From assembly GCA_015501585.1 (NCBI GenBank), contig JADNRY010000088.1, positions 62,001 through 126,000 of the forward strand: 64,000 bases of DNA, read 5' to 3'. The position numbers were made by a program, and so were the translations under genes. Below, in pieces: positions 1 through 11,130 of the stretch (position 1 is its first letter; each line of letters starts with the position of its first letter). This DNA is from Rhodocollybia butyracea (Eukaryota; Basidiomycota; Agaricomycetes; Agaricales; Omphalotaceae). The notes below the pieces were generated by a model. The model was not told the DNA's origin. It did no database searches and worked only from the letters and a program-made list of their open reading frames with translations.

Positions 1-212
1 TTTATAGCTTTCACCGCGCTTGTTGTATGGGAGCTCACAGCCCGGCCAGAGTTGTACCCTGAAAAGCAAGTAGTCAGCAACAAATTCCCGAAAAATCCTC
101 TCATGCTTACGATATGTCCAACAACTTATTATATGGAGTATCAGCTAGTGAGTAGACTTAATTGTGTAATTAGAGTAACTGTTATTAAAAGAACTGGCAG
201 GAAGAGAAGCTG

Positions 213-1551
213 TTGGCAATGAGCCTAAATGTCATTATCATAAATCAAGAGACTATTCAAACCGCTCATGAGAACAGTTTGCCTGATCTATGGCGTCGAG
301 CCCAGGATGATGAAAAGCTATCGATGATTTTAATCTCCCCGGAACAGCTGAAATCAAAGGCTTACGAGACTGCACTGGGTAATCCGTTGTTCTATAGCCG
401 TATTTATGCAATTTCTGTGGATGAAGTCCATCTACTATTGACTTGGGGAAAGAGCTTCCGCCAGCCCTTCCGTCAAATTGGATTGGCAAGGTCTCGTCTT
501 CCTGATGACACTGTGTTCCTCTCCATGACTGCCACTATGCGTGGCGGACAAGCACTACACACCATCTGCAGATTTCTTGGATTGAAAGCTGGGGAGTATC
601 ACTTGATTCGACAATCCAATCAACGACATGACATTCAGCTGATATTTCGCGAAATTTCCTCACCTATCTCAGGCAGATCCTTTCCAGAACTTGATTGGAT
701 TCTAAATGAGAAGCGAACCACAATTATCTATTGGTGTTGATATAGACAATGTGGAAGACGTTGTTGTGTTTGGTGATCCTGTCAATACAGATGAGATGCT
801 CCAGATGATTGGGCGCATCTGGCCTCATGTTAAATCAAAAAATATGGACACCTCTCACAGGGGCATTGTTTACTTTTCACCAAACGCTTCAAAACGCGCA
901 GCACAGGCTTTGGCAACAAAAAATTGTTCTTCTGACAAGAAATTTTCCATGCTAGAGGACATGAACGTAGAGACGGAAATAGATCTCACCTTGGCAGAAA
1001 TCTGGGTCGCAGAATGTAAAGTGTTGAATATTGATCATCAGTACAAGAATCCAGAGGCTGAACATCAATGTCTCTGTCCCACATGTACCAAATATCCTCG
1101 AGCCCAAAGGCCTACTCCTTGTTGTTGTAGTGGACCAAATTGTACTCCAGAACATAGGGTCCTGGTTCAAAAAGATCCAAAACAACCCCCTACTGTCTTC
1201 CCTGGCACTCTGACAAAGCCTAAAAAGCACCAAAGCATCATGGCAGCAATGCGTGCTCATGGAATTGCACAGTTAAAATTATTCCAACTTGAAATGTTCC
1301 GTTCAACATCTCAAAACCTTGTGCCCGAGTTCCTTTTCACTGATGAGGAAATCAAGTTGGTCCTAGATTACTTCACTTCCATAAAAGAGACAAACGATCT
1401 CATACAACTCCTACCCAAAAACAAATGGCTGGTTAATCATTACCAAGAACTGATGGTATGTCTCCAGAGGCTGCATGAAGAGTTTATAAGTATCAGGGCG
1501 CATGAAAAACACGAACGAGAGGTTAAGAAGAAGGAGGTGTCGACAGCCTAA
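213..1551 (+). pseudogene. RecQ-like DNA helicase, internally deleted remnant
   Basis: Resembles the expanded RecQ-like (superfamily 2) helicases of agaricomycetes, which are predicted to unwind DNA using ATP. The first block (213-740) has the Walker B/DEAH-type motif SVDEVH followed by the TATMRGG motif III region. The second block (706-1551, another frame) has GVDIDNVEDVV and QMIGR, typical of the second RecA lobe, then a Cys-rich tail with paired cysteines (CLCPTC, PCCCSGPNC). The blocks meet abruptly near 712-730. The linker between lobes (about 100 residues in relatives, from memory) is missing and the frame changes, so this is a deletion product. No Walker A (GKS/GKT) motif is visible upstream, so the 5' end is also lost or outside the window. 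It ends 90 bp from the 3' end of the opposing DUF6589 gene. Confidence 0.8.
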
Positions 1552-1640
1552 GATCTATTGATCTTACTTTACTATAAAATGTAGAATTTAATCCTCTTTA
1601 ATACTACAATCAGCAAAATGCATGGTAGAAAAATAGTACA

Positions 1641-4600
1641 CTATACCTTGTCAGAGTCAGACTCACCATCTGAAATATTGTCACTGAATCCCCCAATCTC
1701 TCTCATATCTTCGGCAAATTCTGATTCAAGAAGTGCAGTTACTTCCTCTATGGTTTGGTCCATATCAAGTGTTTGGGCAATAAAACGACCATCAACAACA
1801 CCCATTGTACCTATGCTGTTGCAAAAATCCGAATCCTCGCCCTCGGAATCAGTGTCGCTTTCATCTCCAGCCTCGGACACTGACTCATTGTCTTCTGGTA
1901 CGGTGGTAAATGGAGTTGTAGTAGAAGATCCCTGTAAATCTGGCCCTAGTGCATTAACACAAGCATCAATATCAACTCTAACCCGAGCGCGTGTTGTTTC
2001 ATTAATCCATTTGGCCAACTTCCCTTTCCTAAGGTTGTTCCAACCTTTTGTGAAATTGTCATTATCTTTCTCCTCCACAAATCACCCTGCACATCGGGAG
2101 TGGAGCTGATGATGATCATATTGCTGAAGTAGAACCCAAACCTCTGGGTTAGTGTGAGGCTCGCTGTGCCAAGTGGAACATTTCAACAAGCTAACTCTCT
2201 CGCGCAAGTCGGGTTTCAGTTTTGCCATCCGATGGAGATTACGGGCTATTTGCTCAAATCCTATAATTTTTGCACCATTGGATTTGCATTGAAAGACCGC
2301 TCATAATGATACCAAACATGTCCTAGAACCACTGACAGAAAAACTGTCTGGAGTTGATACAAGGATGTCAGACTTTGAATGGATCAAAGTGATCATATGA
2401 TGTGAATGGCTCATCCAATGGCCTCGGCAAAAATTCCATTGGATTCTCCTCAAAATTCCTGTCAGAATGATATCCCAAAAGTCATGTGACAATGATGTGT
2501 CACACTGTAGGCTGCAACTTGACATCAGGAAAAGCCTTTTTTGCCTAGGTGACCCCAGAGTGGCCTAAAGCAAACTAGATGACCTATGAATCCTATGGCA
2601 TCCTAGGAATTTGGGCTCATCCCTTGCCAGTCAAGGCTCTTGAGGATTCCCTAGGCAAGCCTAGGTTTGCCCAGGTTTGCCCAGGTGCTCCTGGGGAACA
2701 CCTGGGGAACACCTGGGGAACACCTGGGCAAGCCTGGGCAAACCTAGGCTTGCCCTGGGTTTGCCTAGGATACCCTAGGGAATCCTCAAGAGCCTTGACT
2801 GGCAAGGGACGAGCCCAAATTCCTAGGACACCATAGGATTCATAGGTCACCTAGTTTGCTTTAGGCCACTCTGGGGTCACCTATGCAAAAACGGCTTTTC
2901 CTGATGGAACTGTGAATAGCTCAACAGCAAAGGATGATATTAACAAGAGATAAAATGTGTTTTGAAGCTGGGGTTCAGCTTGTTCAAATAGTCTGTAAGC
3001 CAGAAGAGAGACACTGAAGCATGCTGGAGTGAGGACAAAGCAGAGAGAGTTCATGTGAACCAAGGTGATGAACTGTGCTCTCTACTAGTCAAGATAGATC
3101 TGTTGTTTGCAGAGGCCTTCAGAAAGTCTCCCTACCCTTGGAATCCGCCTTCATGTCGATCTTCAATTAATGGAACATCTTTAAGTGTCTCGAAATATTT
3201 AAAAATATCCTCAGTCTTGAATGCCAACCTGAACCAGAAAAATATTAGCTTAGAGCTACAATAGAAATAAATAGACATACCGCCAACAGTCTAGCATGCG
3301 TACATCAAGTACCAGATATGCAAGTTGAATACCAGGGTAATAATCAATTTTCTTCAAGTTTGACAGATCTTCATGGCCGATTTTGCGAGCACTGTGACCA
3401 AGTGTCGAAGGATCCTTGCTGAGTGGTGCACCCCAGTGAGTCTCGTATATCCGACAAAGGTCAGTCCACACCGTATGCCACCATTCCAGCATTGGTTCAA
3501 GGACACCAAGACTGGAAAGTTTGTTCTCGTTATACTGGAGATACCGCTTAAGCTCGAGAAGTTGCTGGTATGTAAGCCCATCACCGCCTGTGAGGAAAAA
3601 TTGATGTAGAATTTGTCCTTGGTTTGACCAGCTTGAGAAAGGAGATTGAGAAGTGCAGCGTACAATTCTGCAGTGACATTCTCACTCTTCCCATTTGGAG
3701 CGAGCGGGTGGATGATTGAGGCTTCGCTGCCAACACAATTGATAGCAGCGCGAGTTTTGTATAACATGGCAACATGTTTCTTGTACAGAGCAAGTTGAGG
3801 TATCTGATTGACAAGAGATTCTAGCCATTGGATGGCTCCAACAATCTCGAGGTGCTCAAAGTTAATCAAATCAAAAAAAAAAAAAAATCAATGTCAAGAG
3901 CTTTTCGTTCATTTTTAGCAACCCAAGCTTTTCGGTCATCCATATCTAGTGCCTCAGGTGAGAACGTACCCTCCGGATACTCAATGTATATCCCAGAAAT
4001 TCCAACTGTCATCTTATTTTCCCTTCCAATGTGCATATCCCGCTGGCGAAGATAATTTTGTACATTATCGATGATCATTTTCCCCCAGTGCATTGGGTTC
4101 ATGCCTGCCAGTTTTGCTGCAATACCTTCAGCATATCCAAGTTCACAAAGGATTCCATAGATGGTGCTATAGTAGGTGGGCATGGTCCCGATGCGGCTTT
4201 TGTAGGAAAACAAATCAACAGGAGCTGAATGCAAGAAGTACAAGAGACCACAAGTGAGTGGAAGCCAGTTAGCGCAGCGATTTCGTGAGAAGTTAAGTGC
4301 CGCAATAGAATGAGTAACAAACTGTGTCCTGGTGAGCATAACATTCTGATGATCATAAAGAACTTACCACATCAACAGGTCATGTCTTTCGCACTGCAAT
4401 GATATGCCCCTTGGTCTTTCCTGTTACCACTCTTGAAAGAAGGGCATATAGAAAAGGGTGTTTGGCGCAGATAATATCTCCCACTTGAGCAACAGTATTG
4501 GCACCTATGTCTTTCCATTCAGAATGTACAGGACTCTTCAGGGAGCCAGACTCAGACTTTACAGAGAGATGAACATGTAGTCCTCCCTCTGGTTTGACAG

Positions 4601-4955
4601 CATGCTTTGCTTGCTTGACAGCCTGCGAGATACTGACCTGAGCTGCAAAGGAGCTAAGGGATGCTCGTACATTCTTGATTTTCCAAAATTCCGGCAATCC
4701 TGTTGTCCACATTTGAGCTGCTGCCTCTTCATTAGCTCCGACGTGTCCATCCGGAGATGTATACCATTTTAGGATAATTTCTCCGGGATGATGTTCACAT
4801 CTACCACTAAGAAACTTCTCAACAGCATGGGAATGTGCATGGCCTCGAGTGAACCCTTTCCACTCAGAGCTCCAAAAGAGAAAGTCACTAAATGACCAGC
4901 TTAAGCTCTGAATATGTTTCAGCACAGACTCGAGTTTCTCCAGTGGGCTCAAGGC
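1641..4955 (-). pseudogene. DUF6589-family gene, truncated and decayed
   Basis: Blocks in N-to-C order on the minus strand match the basidiomycete DUF6589 family, whose function is unknown. 4955-4380 includes LSSFAAQ and ends IIAVRKT. 4339-3866 contains NFSRN, SAPVDLF, IIDNVQNY and RQRDMHIGREN. 3869-3256 contains LEWWHTVWTD, LSKDPSTLG and DVRMLDCWR. 2280-1641 contains FEQIARNLHRMAKLK, HTNPEV and GKLAKWINETT, then an acidic Asp/Glu/Ser tail. Damage: a TGA where relatives have Arg after VRKT; a frame change at a 14-base A run (3872-3886); another near 3600; another near 2080; and a foldback element at 2523-2906. The 5' end is cut off by the LTR that begins at 4956. A plausible intron (GTATGT...TAG on the minus strand) sits near 3255-3280. 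It faces the RecQ remnant tail-to-tail. Confidence 0.82.
2523..2906. repeat. Foldback (long inverted repeat) element
   Basis: The ends are inverted copies (CATCAGGAAAAGCC at the left, GGCTTTTCCTGATG at the right), and the complementarity runs inward for about 140 bp per arm with a few mismatches. The centre holds short tandem units related to ACACCTGGGGA. Because the element is nearly palindromic, both strands encode almost the same 77-85 residue open frame, which is a by-product of symmetry and not a gene. It lies inside the DUF6589 remnant. I see no clear target-site duplication. Confidence 0.85.
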
Positions 4956-5137
4956 TGTTATGACCCGGATCTAAATCCTATACACCCAATCTTTTTTCTT
5001 CTGTAACCAACTATGAACACTATCATTAATACTTCTACTTAACATTTTACATTCATTAGTTATTCAACACCATTTGGGTTAATGCTGCACACATTCTTCC
5101 AGAACACCAGAATGATCTTTAACAGTCACTGCACAGT

Positions 5138-5445
5138 CTGCACAGTCATGACATCATTCTAGCTCCACAACTATGATGTCATCTTGCTACTCTACAATCA
5201 TGATGTCATTCCATTGCTCCGCAGTTATGATATCACATCACTGCTCCACAGCTATGACATCATTGCATAGCCTCTTTACATCAATGACTCAATATCAGTC
5301 ATTGCACAGCCAGATATCTGAGTCAACTACGGTTCCGCATACATGACTCAATATTAGTCATTGCACAGCATTACATAGTCAGACTGACTCATCCACAGTA
5401 TTTCCGCAGTTATGACTCAAATCTAGTCATTCCGCAGCATTTCCT
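5138..5445 (+). promoter_or_regulatory. Array of bZIP/CRE-like sites in the LTR U3 region
   Basis: Four loosely repeated units of about 35 bp carry TGATGTCAT or TGACATCAT cores with CTCC(A/G)CAG spacers. They are followed by four TGACTCA motifs, several inside near-palindromes such as ATGACTCAATATTAGTCAT. TGACTCA is the classical Gcn4/AP-1 site and TGACATCA resembles a CRE. The position just upstream of the TATA box fits a retrotransposon enhancer; the regulator is inferred. The same array recurs in the 3' LTR at about 11313-11620. Confidence 0.6.
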
Positions 5446-5465
5446 AACTAGTACACATTGCACAG

Positions 5466-5473
5466 TATATAAG
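5466..5473 (+). promoter_or_regulatory. TATA box of the LTR promoter
   Basis: TATATAAG lies downstream of the bZIP-like array and about 100 bp upstream of the stem-loop array. The 3' LTR copy is at 11641-11648. A start site shortly downstream would place the stem-loops in the transcript. Confidence 0.6.
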
Positions 5474-5572
5474 TAGTCTAGATTTACCAATGTACGTGAG
5501 ACGTATTATTTTTCTTAAATCCAAACCCCCACTTGTTTGCTGTTATCACTTGTGTGAATCACCAGACCAACT

Positions 5573-5980
5573 CATTGTATATTGTTGAGCTATCTCCAAG
5601 TTACAATACACATTTATACATCTTGTTGAGCTAACTCCAAGTTGTATCCACTAACATTCACCTGTTGAGCTATCTCCTAGTGAATACTTCTTTAATTGCC
5701 ACTTGTTGAGCTATCTCCGAGTTGCAACTTCCTATTACTTGTTGAGCTATCTCCAAGTATTAGACATCACACTCACTATTACTTGTTGAGCTATCTCCGA
5801 GTACTAGACACCACACTCACTATTACTTGTTGAGCTATCTCCAAGTACTAGACACCACACTCACTACTACTTGTTGAGCCATCTCCGAGTACTAGTTCTG
5901 ATTCATATTACTGCTTGTTGAGCTATCTCCGAGGGTAATCTTATTATTATTATTTGTCGAGCTATCTCCAAATAATAACT
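5573..5980 (+). repeat. Ten-unit stem-loop array in the 5' LTR
   Basis: Ten units share the core TTGAGCTATCTCC, spaced irregularly. In each unit the flanks are complementary but differ between units: ATTCAC/GTGAAT, TTGC/GCAA, ATAC/GTAT, ATTAC/GTAAT, TTATTATTTG/CAAATAATAA. The core itself pairs GAG with CTC around a CTAT loop. Core substitutions fall in the loop (CTAA, CCAT) or in the two-base bulge (TT to TC). The array lies downstream of the TATA box, so it is probably transcribed. The function is unknown. Confidence 0.85.
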
Positions 5981-6201
5981 TCTGTGAGTTTTGTATTACA
6001 AACTAGTTACTAACTTTACTTGAGCCTAGTTGTTTGAGTATATATTTTTTGCCTAGCGGTTTCAACGAACGGAAAGGCTTGCTCTATAATCTCATTAATT
6101 TCTCTTATCATTTTTACTGCCAAGTTACGTACTGTGAAGGTTTGGACGAGACTATTGATCGAGTCATAACATAATAATACGTCTCCACCCGCCCCCATTA
6201 A

Positions 6202-9200
6202 ATGTCTACACAAACAACTAGAACCCGCACAGGGTCTCACCAGAACCCTCAAACATTTGTTCAAGGATCTAGTATCCAAACTATTCCAACTGGTTTTAAT
6301 GCTCCAGGATATACACTGGGACAAGACATTTCCAATGTTGGAAATACCAGCAATTGGACACCCACTGATATTTCAGAAGGTGAAGTTGTAGTAATGCGGA
6401 GAGTTCATATTGGATCAAATGGATCAAATTTCAATGAAACTGTGGTTCAGGAAGTTAGAGTGCCTACTACTGCAGAAATTGCCCAGATCTTTGCTCGTCA
6501 TGATGACCATTCCACCAGTCATTCAGTTGAACGTGGTTTGCGAGGACAACAGCAGCAAATTCCTGATTTTGCAACAATTATACCTCTACCTTCTTCACAT
6601 CATAGTCATTCTGTGCAATCTGAAACACATAAATCTCAGAGTGAACACTCTACAAGGCAAAACAGGGATATACTTCAGGTCTCAGAACCTCAACAAAATC
6701 CTTCACACAGCCGCCACTCGTCACCCATACAGTCAATTAGTAGGAATGTATTGCCACAAGCAATTGTGAATCAATCACAGACACCTATAATTGAATTTTT
6801 TGACTCGCTACAAGCACAGTATAGAGAACAACAATCTCTTACAAGGCCAAGTACAAGACAATCTGAGCCTGTTAGAAGGTCTCCATTGTCTGTAGTCCCT
6901 GAGGAAATCCAAGAGCATTCTGTGGCTCATAGTAGCTCACATCATGAGTTCCCACCACAGCAATCTCACAATTCTCAGTCAGACCATACTGCTTTAAGTG
7001 CTGTTAGGAGTTTAAACCAGTCAGAAGGACATGAACAATCACCTGTTCAATTGCAAGTTTTGCAACCAGTTTTAACTGTCAGGAACATCCCATCACCAAG
7101 TGGATCTTCCAAAAGCTCAGTAAAAAGCTCAGCAAAACAAGACTCACATAAGTCAAGCAATAGTGTACCAATTTTGAACCAGCTTCAAAATGGACAGACA
7201 CAGTTTGACAGACTTAGTCAACAATGCCAAATATTCTTAGAGTCATTAGGCTATAGAAGCAGAAATGCTCAGCCTTGGCAATGGGTTCAACAGTTGGAAA
7301 GACTAGGTCAGAGTGAGCTTGCATTACTAAGTCCAAGTCTGTATCAGCGGATATCAGACAAAAGGAATAGCCAAATGTTAACATACCTGTATAACGAGAC
7401 ACAAAGGAATGGAGTTCAAGTTTTATTGAGGGCAAGAAGTAGCACTAGTGCAGAATTAGCACCTTCTGTTCATATGAGCCAGATGGCCAAAGTACAGGAA
7501 AATGCACCAAGTGTTCACAGACCAGTGCAAACCTCATCAAAAGCAGAAGTTCCACCAAGTGCACAAACCTCCATACAAAGAAATCAATCAGTTGAGAACA
7601 CAAGAAATGTGGAAGAAACTCATGTTCCACTTACAGAGAGGAACTCTAGGCAAAATGAAAGCTCTAATGAGACTGACAGAATACTTGCCTGGACAAGAAG
7701 GGTTCAACCACCAAGTCCTCAAAATGTTAATATACCAATTATTCAACCCATGACACACATGCCATTAGCAACTAATCCTGTTAAAAAAATGGAGCAAGTA
7801 GTGAGAAATGAAAATCAACATGATCACTCTAGAACTCAACTTCAACGAGATGAACCACCTCATGCCAGTGGTAGTCACTCACTATTTGACGAAGGGAAAA
7901 GAAATACAAGACTTAGAAGCAGAAAGCAGGATTTTGCAATGCCTACAAAATATGAACCTGCTCAAGCCTCAACAAGTCGGCAGGTATTTCCTGAGACACA
8001 AGTTACAAAAAATACATTTGACTCCCCTCACATTCCCATAACCATCCAATCTCCTGTAGAGCTAGTAGAGCCAACCACGTTTGCTCACACATCATGGTCA
8101 GGTTCCACAGACTCATAAGACTGTTGTACCTAGGTCACCTTTAGGTCTGAATTGGGCTGTTGAAGCAAATGAATTTTTGCCAATGAATGGTTACCATTCA
8201 TCCCAAACAAAGGCAAGGCACCTGTCCAAGCATCAGGAGGAGCGCCACCATCACCCCCACCACCAGATGACCCTGGAAATCATAGTGAAGGGAATGACCA
8301 AAGCAGAAACAATGGTGAGAACAACGGAAACAATTCCTACAGGAACAGCAGACCCAATGAACCTCCTCCACCACCAAATGATGGTGAACCTCCAAAACAG
8401 CCTTGTAGCAGATCTCATTGTTGCTGCTGTAAAGACGGAAGAGATGGAAGAGATGGAAGAGATGGACGTGACGGTAGAAATGGCAATGAGCACAATCCGG
8501 AAAGAGAGGAACAGAAAAGAAGGAATGAAGAAGCCACTAGAGCTCTGACGAGAGAGTCAAAACTTGACATCAACAAACCAACACCATTTGATGGATCTAA
8601 CAGAGCCGCATGGAGAGCATTTCTAAATTCAGTGCTGATAATGTTCAATGCAAAGCCAATGACTTACTCTACAGATAATTCAAAAATTACATTTGCCGCA
8701 TCATACCTTACAGGAGCTGCAGCAAAGTACTACAATAATCTGGTAGAAAAACAGGCTAATGGAGAAAATGAATCCTTTACTCCAGCATTGAATATCTGGT
8801 CAGAGTTTGTTAAGTTGTTTGGACGCATGTTTGGTCTCCATGATGAGAAAATGCATGCTCAATCACAACTAGATAAATGTATACAAGTCTCAAGAGAGTC
8901 ATTTGCAGACTTTTTAGTCAAGTTTGAAGACATTGCTAACCGCACCACTTACAATGATCCTGCTAAGCGATGGAGACTTCTGAATCAGATCCGGCCAGAT
9001 CTGCGCAACCGTCTAACAATGGTTGGCAATTTGCCAGAAACATATCAGGATGTTGTTGATAGGCTATTGGACATTGATGGCGCACGAGAAGCATTTTATG
9101 ATTCCGGACTTGGGAATAATTTCAGAACTGGGAATAACAATACCCAAAATGAAAACACAAATAATCAAATCCTTGACCACAACCAGTCAGGAAACAGCTA

Positions 9201-9616
9201 CTCCACCTTTGCAAACACAAATTTCAATCAGAATATTCCGCCTAATAATCATACAACACAAGTTCAACCACAGGACGCTACTACATCTAACACACAGACT
9301 CAAAGACCATCTAGAATGAATCACAACAGTTCTAGAAACAATTATATCAATGAGGCTTCAGCTGTAGTACAAATGGCTTGGGTCACTCAAGAGGAGTATG
9401 ACCAAAGACGAAGCAAAAGGGGCTTGCACTTACTGTGGTGAGATGGGCCATTTCACCAGAAACTGCCCACAACGGCGCAATAATGTATCGGGTCGAGCCA
9501 CATTTATGGACACTTCCAGTGACACACCAAGCAATATTACACTTGAAGTTGAGGGTGAAGTCATTGATATTGACAGCACACTCATGGAAGGAGACCCTGA
9601 AGGAGGGGAAATATAA
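6202..9616 (+). pseudogene. gag: gag polyprotein with long Gln/Ser-rich N-terminus, frameshifted
   Basis: An uninterrupted 638-codon frame (6202-8118) encodes a Gln/Ser/His-rich low-complexity protein. The message continues in other frames: frame 2 at about 8090-8205, then frame 1 with a Pro/Asn-rich stretch, four DGR repeats (8437-8475) and the capsid-like domain. That domain starts TPFDGSNRAAW and includes ANRTTYNDPAKRW and NQIRPDLRNRL. It resembles Ty3-type retrotransposon gag. Frame 2 (9398-9616) then carries the zinc knuckle CTYCGEMGHFTRNC (CX2CX4HX4C), followed by an acidic end. The last change falls at a run of A then G (AAAAGGGG, about 9416-9422) and would need +1. The shifts may be mutations or, at that run, recoding. 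Gag would form the particle shell and bind RNA. Confidence 0.85.
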
Positions 9617-11117
9617 GAATCACAACCAAGAGAACCTTCCATGGCTGAGGAAGGATAGGGGAAACCTAAGGACCAGCCATTAATTCTCTAATTTCTCTTC
9701 AACCAATTATCATCAGCACCAAGTTATTCACCTATAAAATCCTATAAAATCCAATTCAGCTCTACCTTCATCAAGATACCCATATGCAGAAGAGAAACCA
9801 CTACTGAAGACCCTTGATTAAGCCAGAGCATACTCAGCACCAATGCTGCTACCACGACACCCTAATGATTTTACGATGCCATTATTCATGACCCATATGA
9901 TCCCCAAATATAACGCCCAAACATCAGAGAACTGATCAGCTTTGATGTTCCACAACACTCAAATTTCAACTTTCAGTTGAGCACAAGCCAAAAAATGAAA
10001 TGAAATAAAATTTTGCAGTCTAGAACCAATCTAGAACCATGCTAGAATGCCCTTAAGAAACTGGCAGGATGGAGCAACAAATGATGCCAAGCTCGTTAAC
10101 TCTTGACCATTCAACCAGACCAACTGTGGAACTTACTCAGAAATGTTGCAAAAAACTTACTGCCACATTAACCCTATGATCTCCAACCAAATGCGATTAC
10201 TTATGATACATATTATGCCCAGAAATTGTAGCAAGAACACCAGAAAGCAGAGCAGCTTTGAAAGATGTGCAGAAGCATCGCATAACAAGGGGAAAGGAAG
10301 GAGAATACCAACAGCCTAAAACAGGAGTTGAATAAATACTAAGGAAGAGAGATTTCCGCACCTGAGATACACCTCAGGTTAATGAGTTTCAATCTAACGG
10401 AAGATGAAAATCATTCATACCCGCTATTACACCAAAAAATACATCTACAATTCCGGAAATCTTGTATCAACATGAGATTCAACTACCAAGTCAGGATTAA
10501 TGCTTACTGAAACACCGGCAGTTGAGCCCGAAATGGCACAAATATCACAAACCATGAGCTTCAGGCCCATGAAATCAAATCTCTGATTAACTGGAAATAT
10601 GCTGAATCTATCTAAATGATATACTCAGAACCTCGAGACCTAGCTTTGCCAATAATGTCAACTATTCTCAACTAAACCACCAATCAACTTGCAGCAATTG
10701 ACATCAGAGTGACCATCATATCATTGATATGTAAACATATCTCCAATCAAACAATCATTTTGATTGATGGAATTCCCGTAAATCAGATCCATGGACATAA
10801 TGCACTGCCAAAATCTTTGATGTATCAGAATCATGATGTTGATGTAAAATGTCACTTGCTAGTGATAGTTTTGACGCTACCTGGCACTTGAGCAAAAAAA
10901 AATTCACGTATCAGGCAAGGCCACTAACGACACCAATGACACTAATGACCAATCAATGGGCCACTCCACAATCACCAACTAAAGTCAAAATGTGAATGAA
11001 ACTCAAGACACAGATGAAAGGCAGAAATTGATTCCAGTCAACTCCTTTGCTCTGCTGATTTGATGAATGAACATTGAACTCCCTAACTCATATGTGGCCT
11101 CAGAGGGTTTCGGCCTT
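9617..11117 (+). other. Non-coding internal region in place of pol
   Basis: About 1.5 kb of A/C-rich sequence with stops in all frames; the longest open frame is 60 codons (10709-10891) and I recognise nothing in it. The last codons before the polypurine tract (EGFGLKGG) resemble the usual carboxy end of a pol frame next to a 3' LTR, which suggests pol was deleted and not always absent. Confidence 0.6.
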
Positions 11118-11127
11118 AAGGGGGGAG
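11118..11127 (+). other. Polypurine tract
   Basis: AAGGGGGGAG sits three bases before the TGTTATG start of the 3' LTR, where the plus-strand DNA primer is expected. Confidence 0.8.
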
Positions 11128-11130
11128 TAC

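Larger units (their letters stand above)
4956..6171 (+). repeat. 5' LTR
   Basis: A 1216-bp direct repeat starting TGTTATGACCC and ending GTCATAACA, so it has a 9-bp terminal inverted repeat. By eye I count three differences from the 3' LTR: CCACAG versus CCGCAG near 5395, and two A/G changes inside the stem-loop array. The order is an upstream region of palindromic bZIP-like motifs, a TATA box, the stem-loop array, then about 190 bp to the end. Confidence 0.95.

Noticed and set aside
1618..2109. 163-codon Ser/Pro-rich plus-strand frame
   Set aside because: Antisense of the acidic C-terminal tail of the DUF6589 gene.
2579..2850. Two 77-85 codon proteins with the same sequence on opposite strands
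   Set aside because: They arise from the symmetry of the foldback element.
6172..6200. tRNA primer-binding site after the 5' LTR
   Set aside because: No TGG start or clear match to a tRNA 3' end; the element may self-prime or the site has decayed.
6016..6324. 102-codon minus-strand frame at the LTR/gag border
   Set aside because: Spans the LTR end and the start of gag antisense; no coding resemblance.
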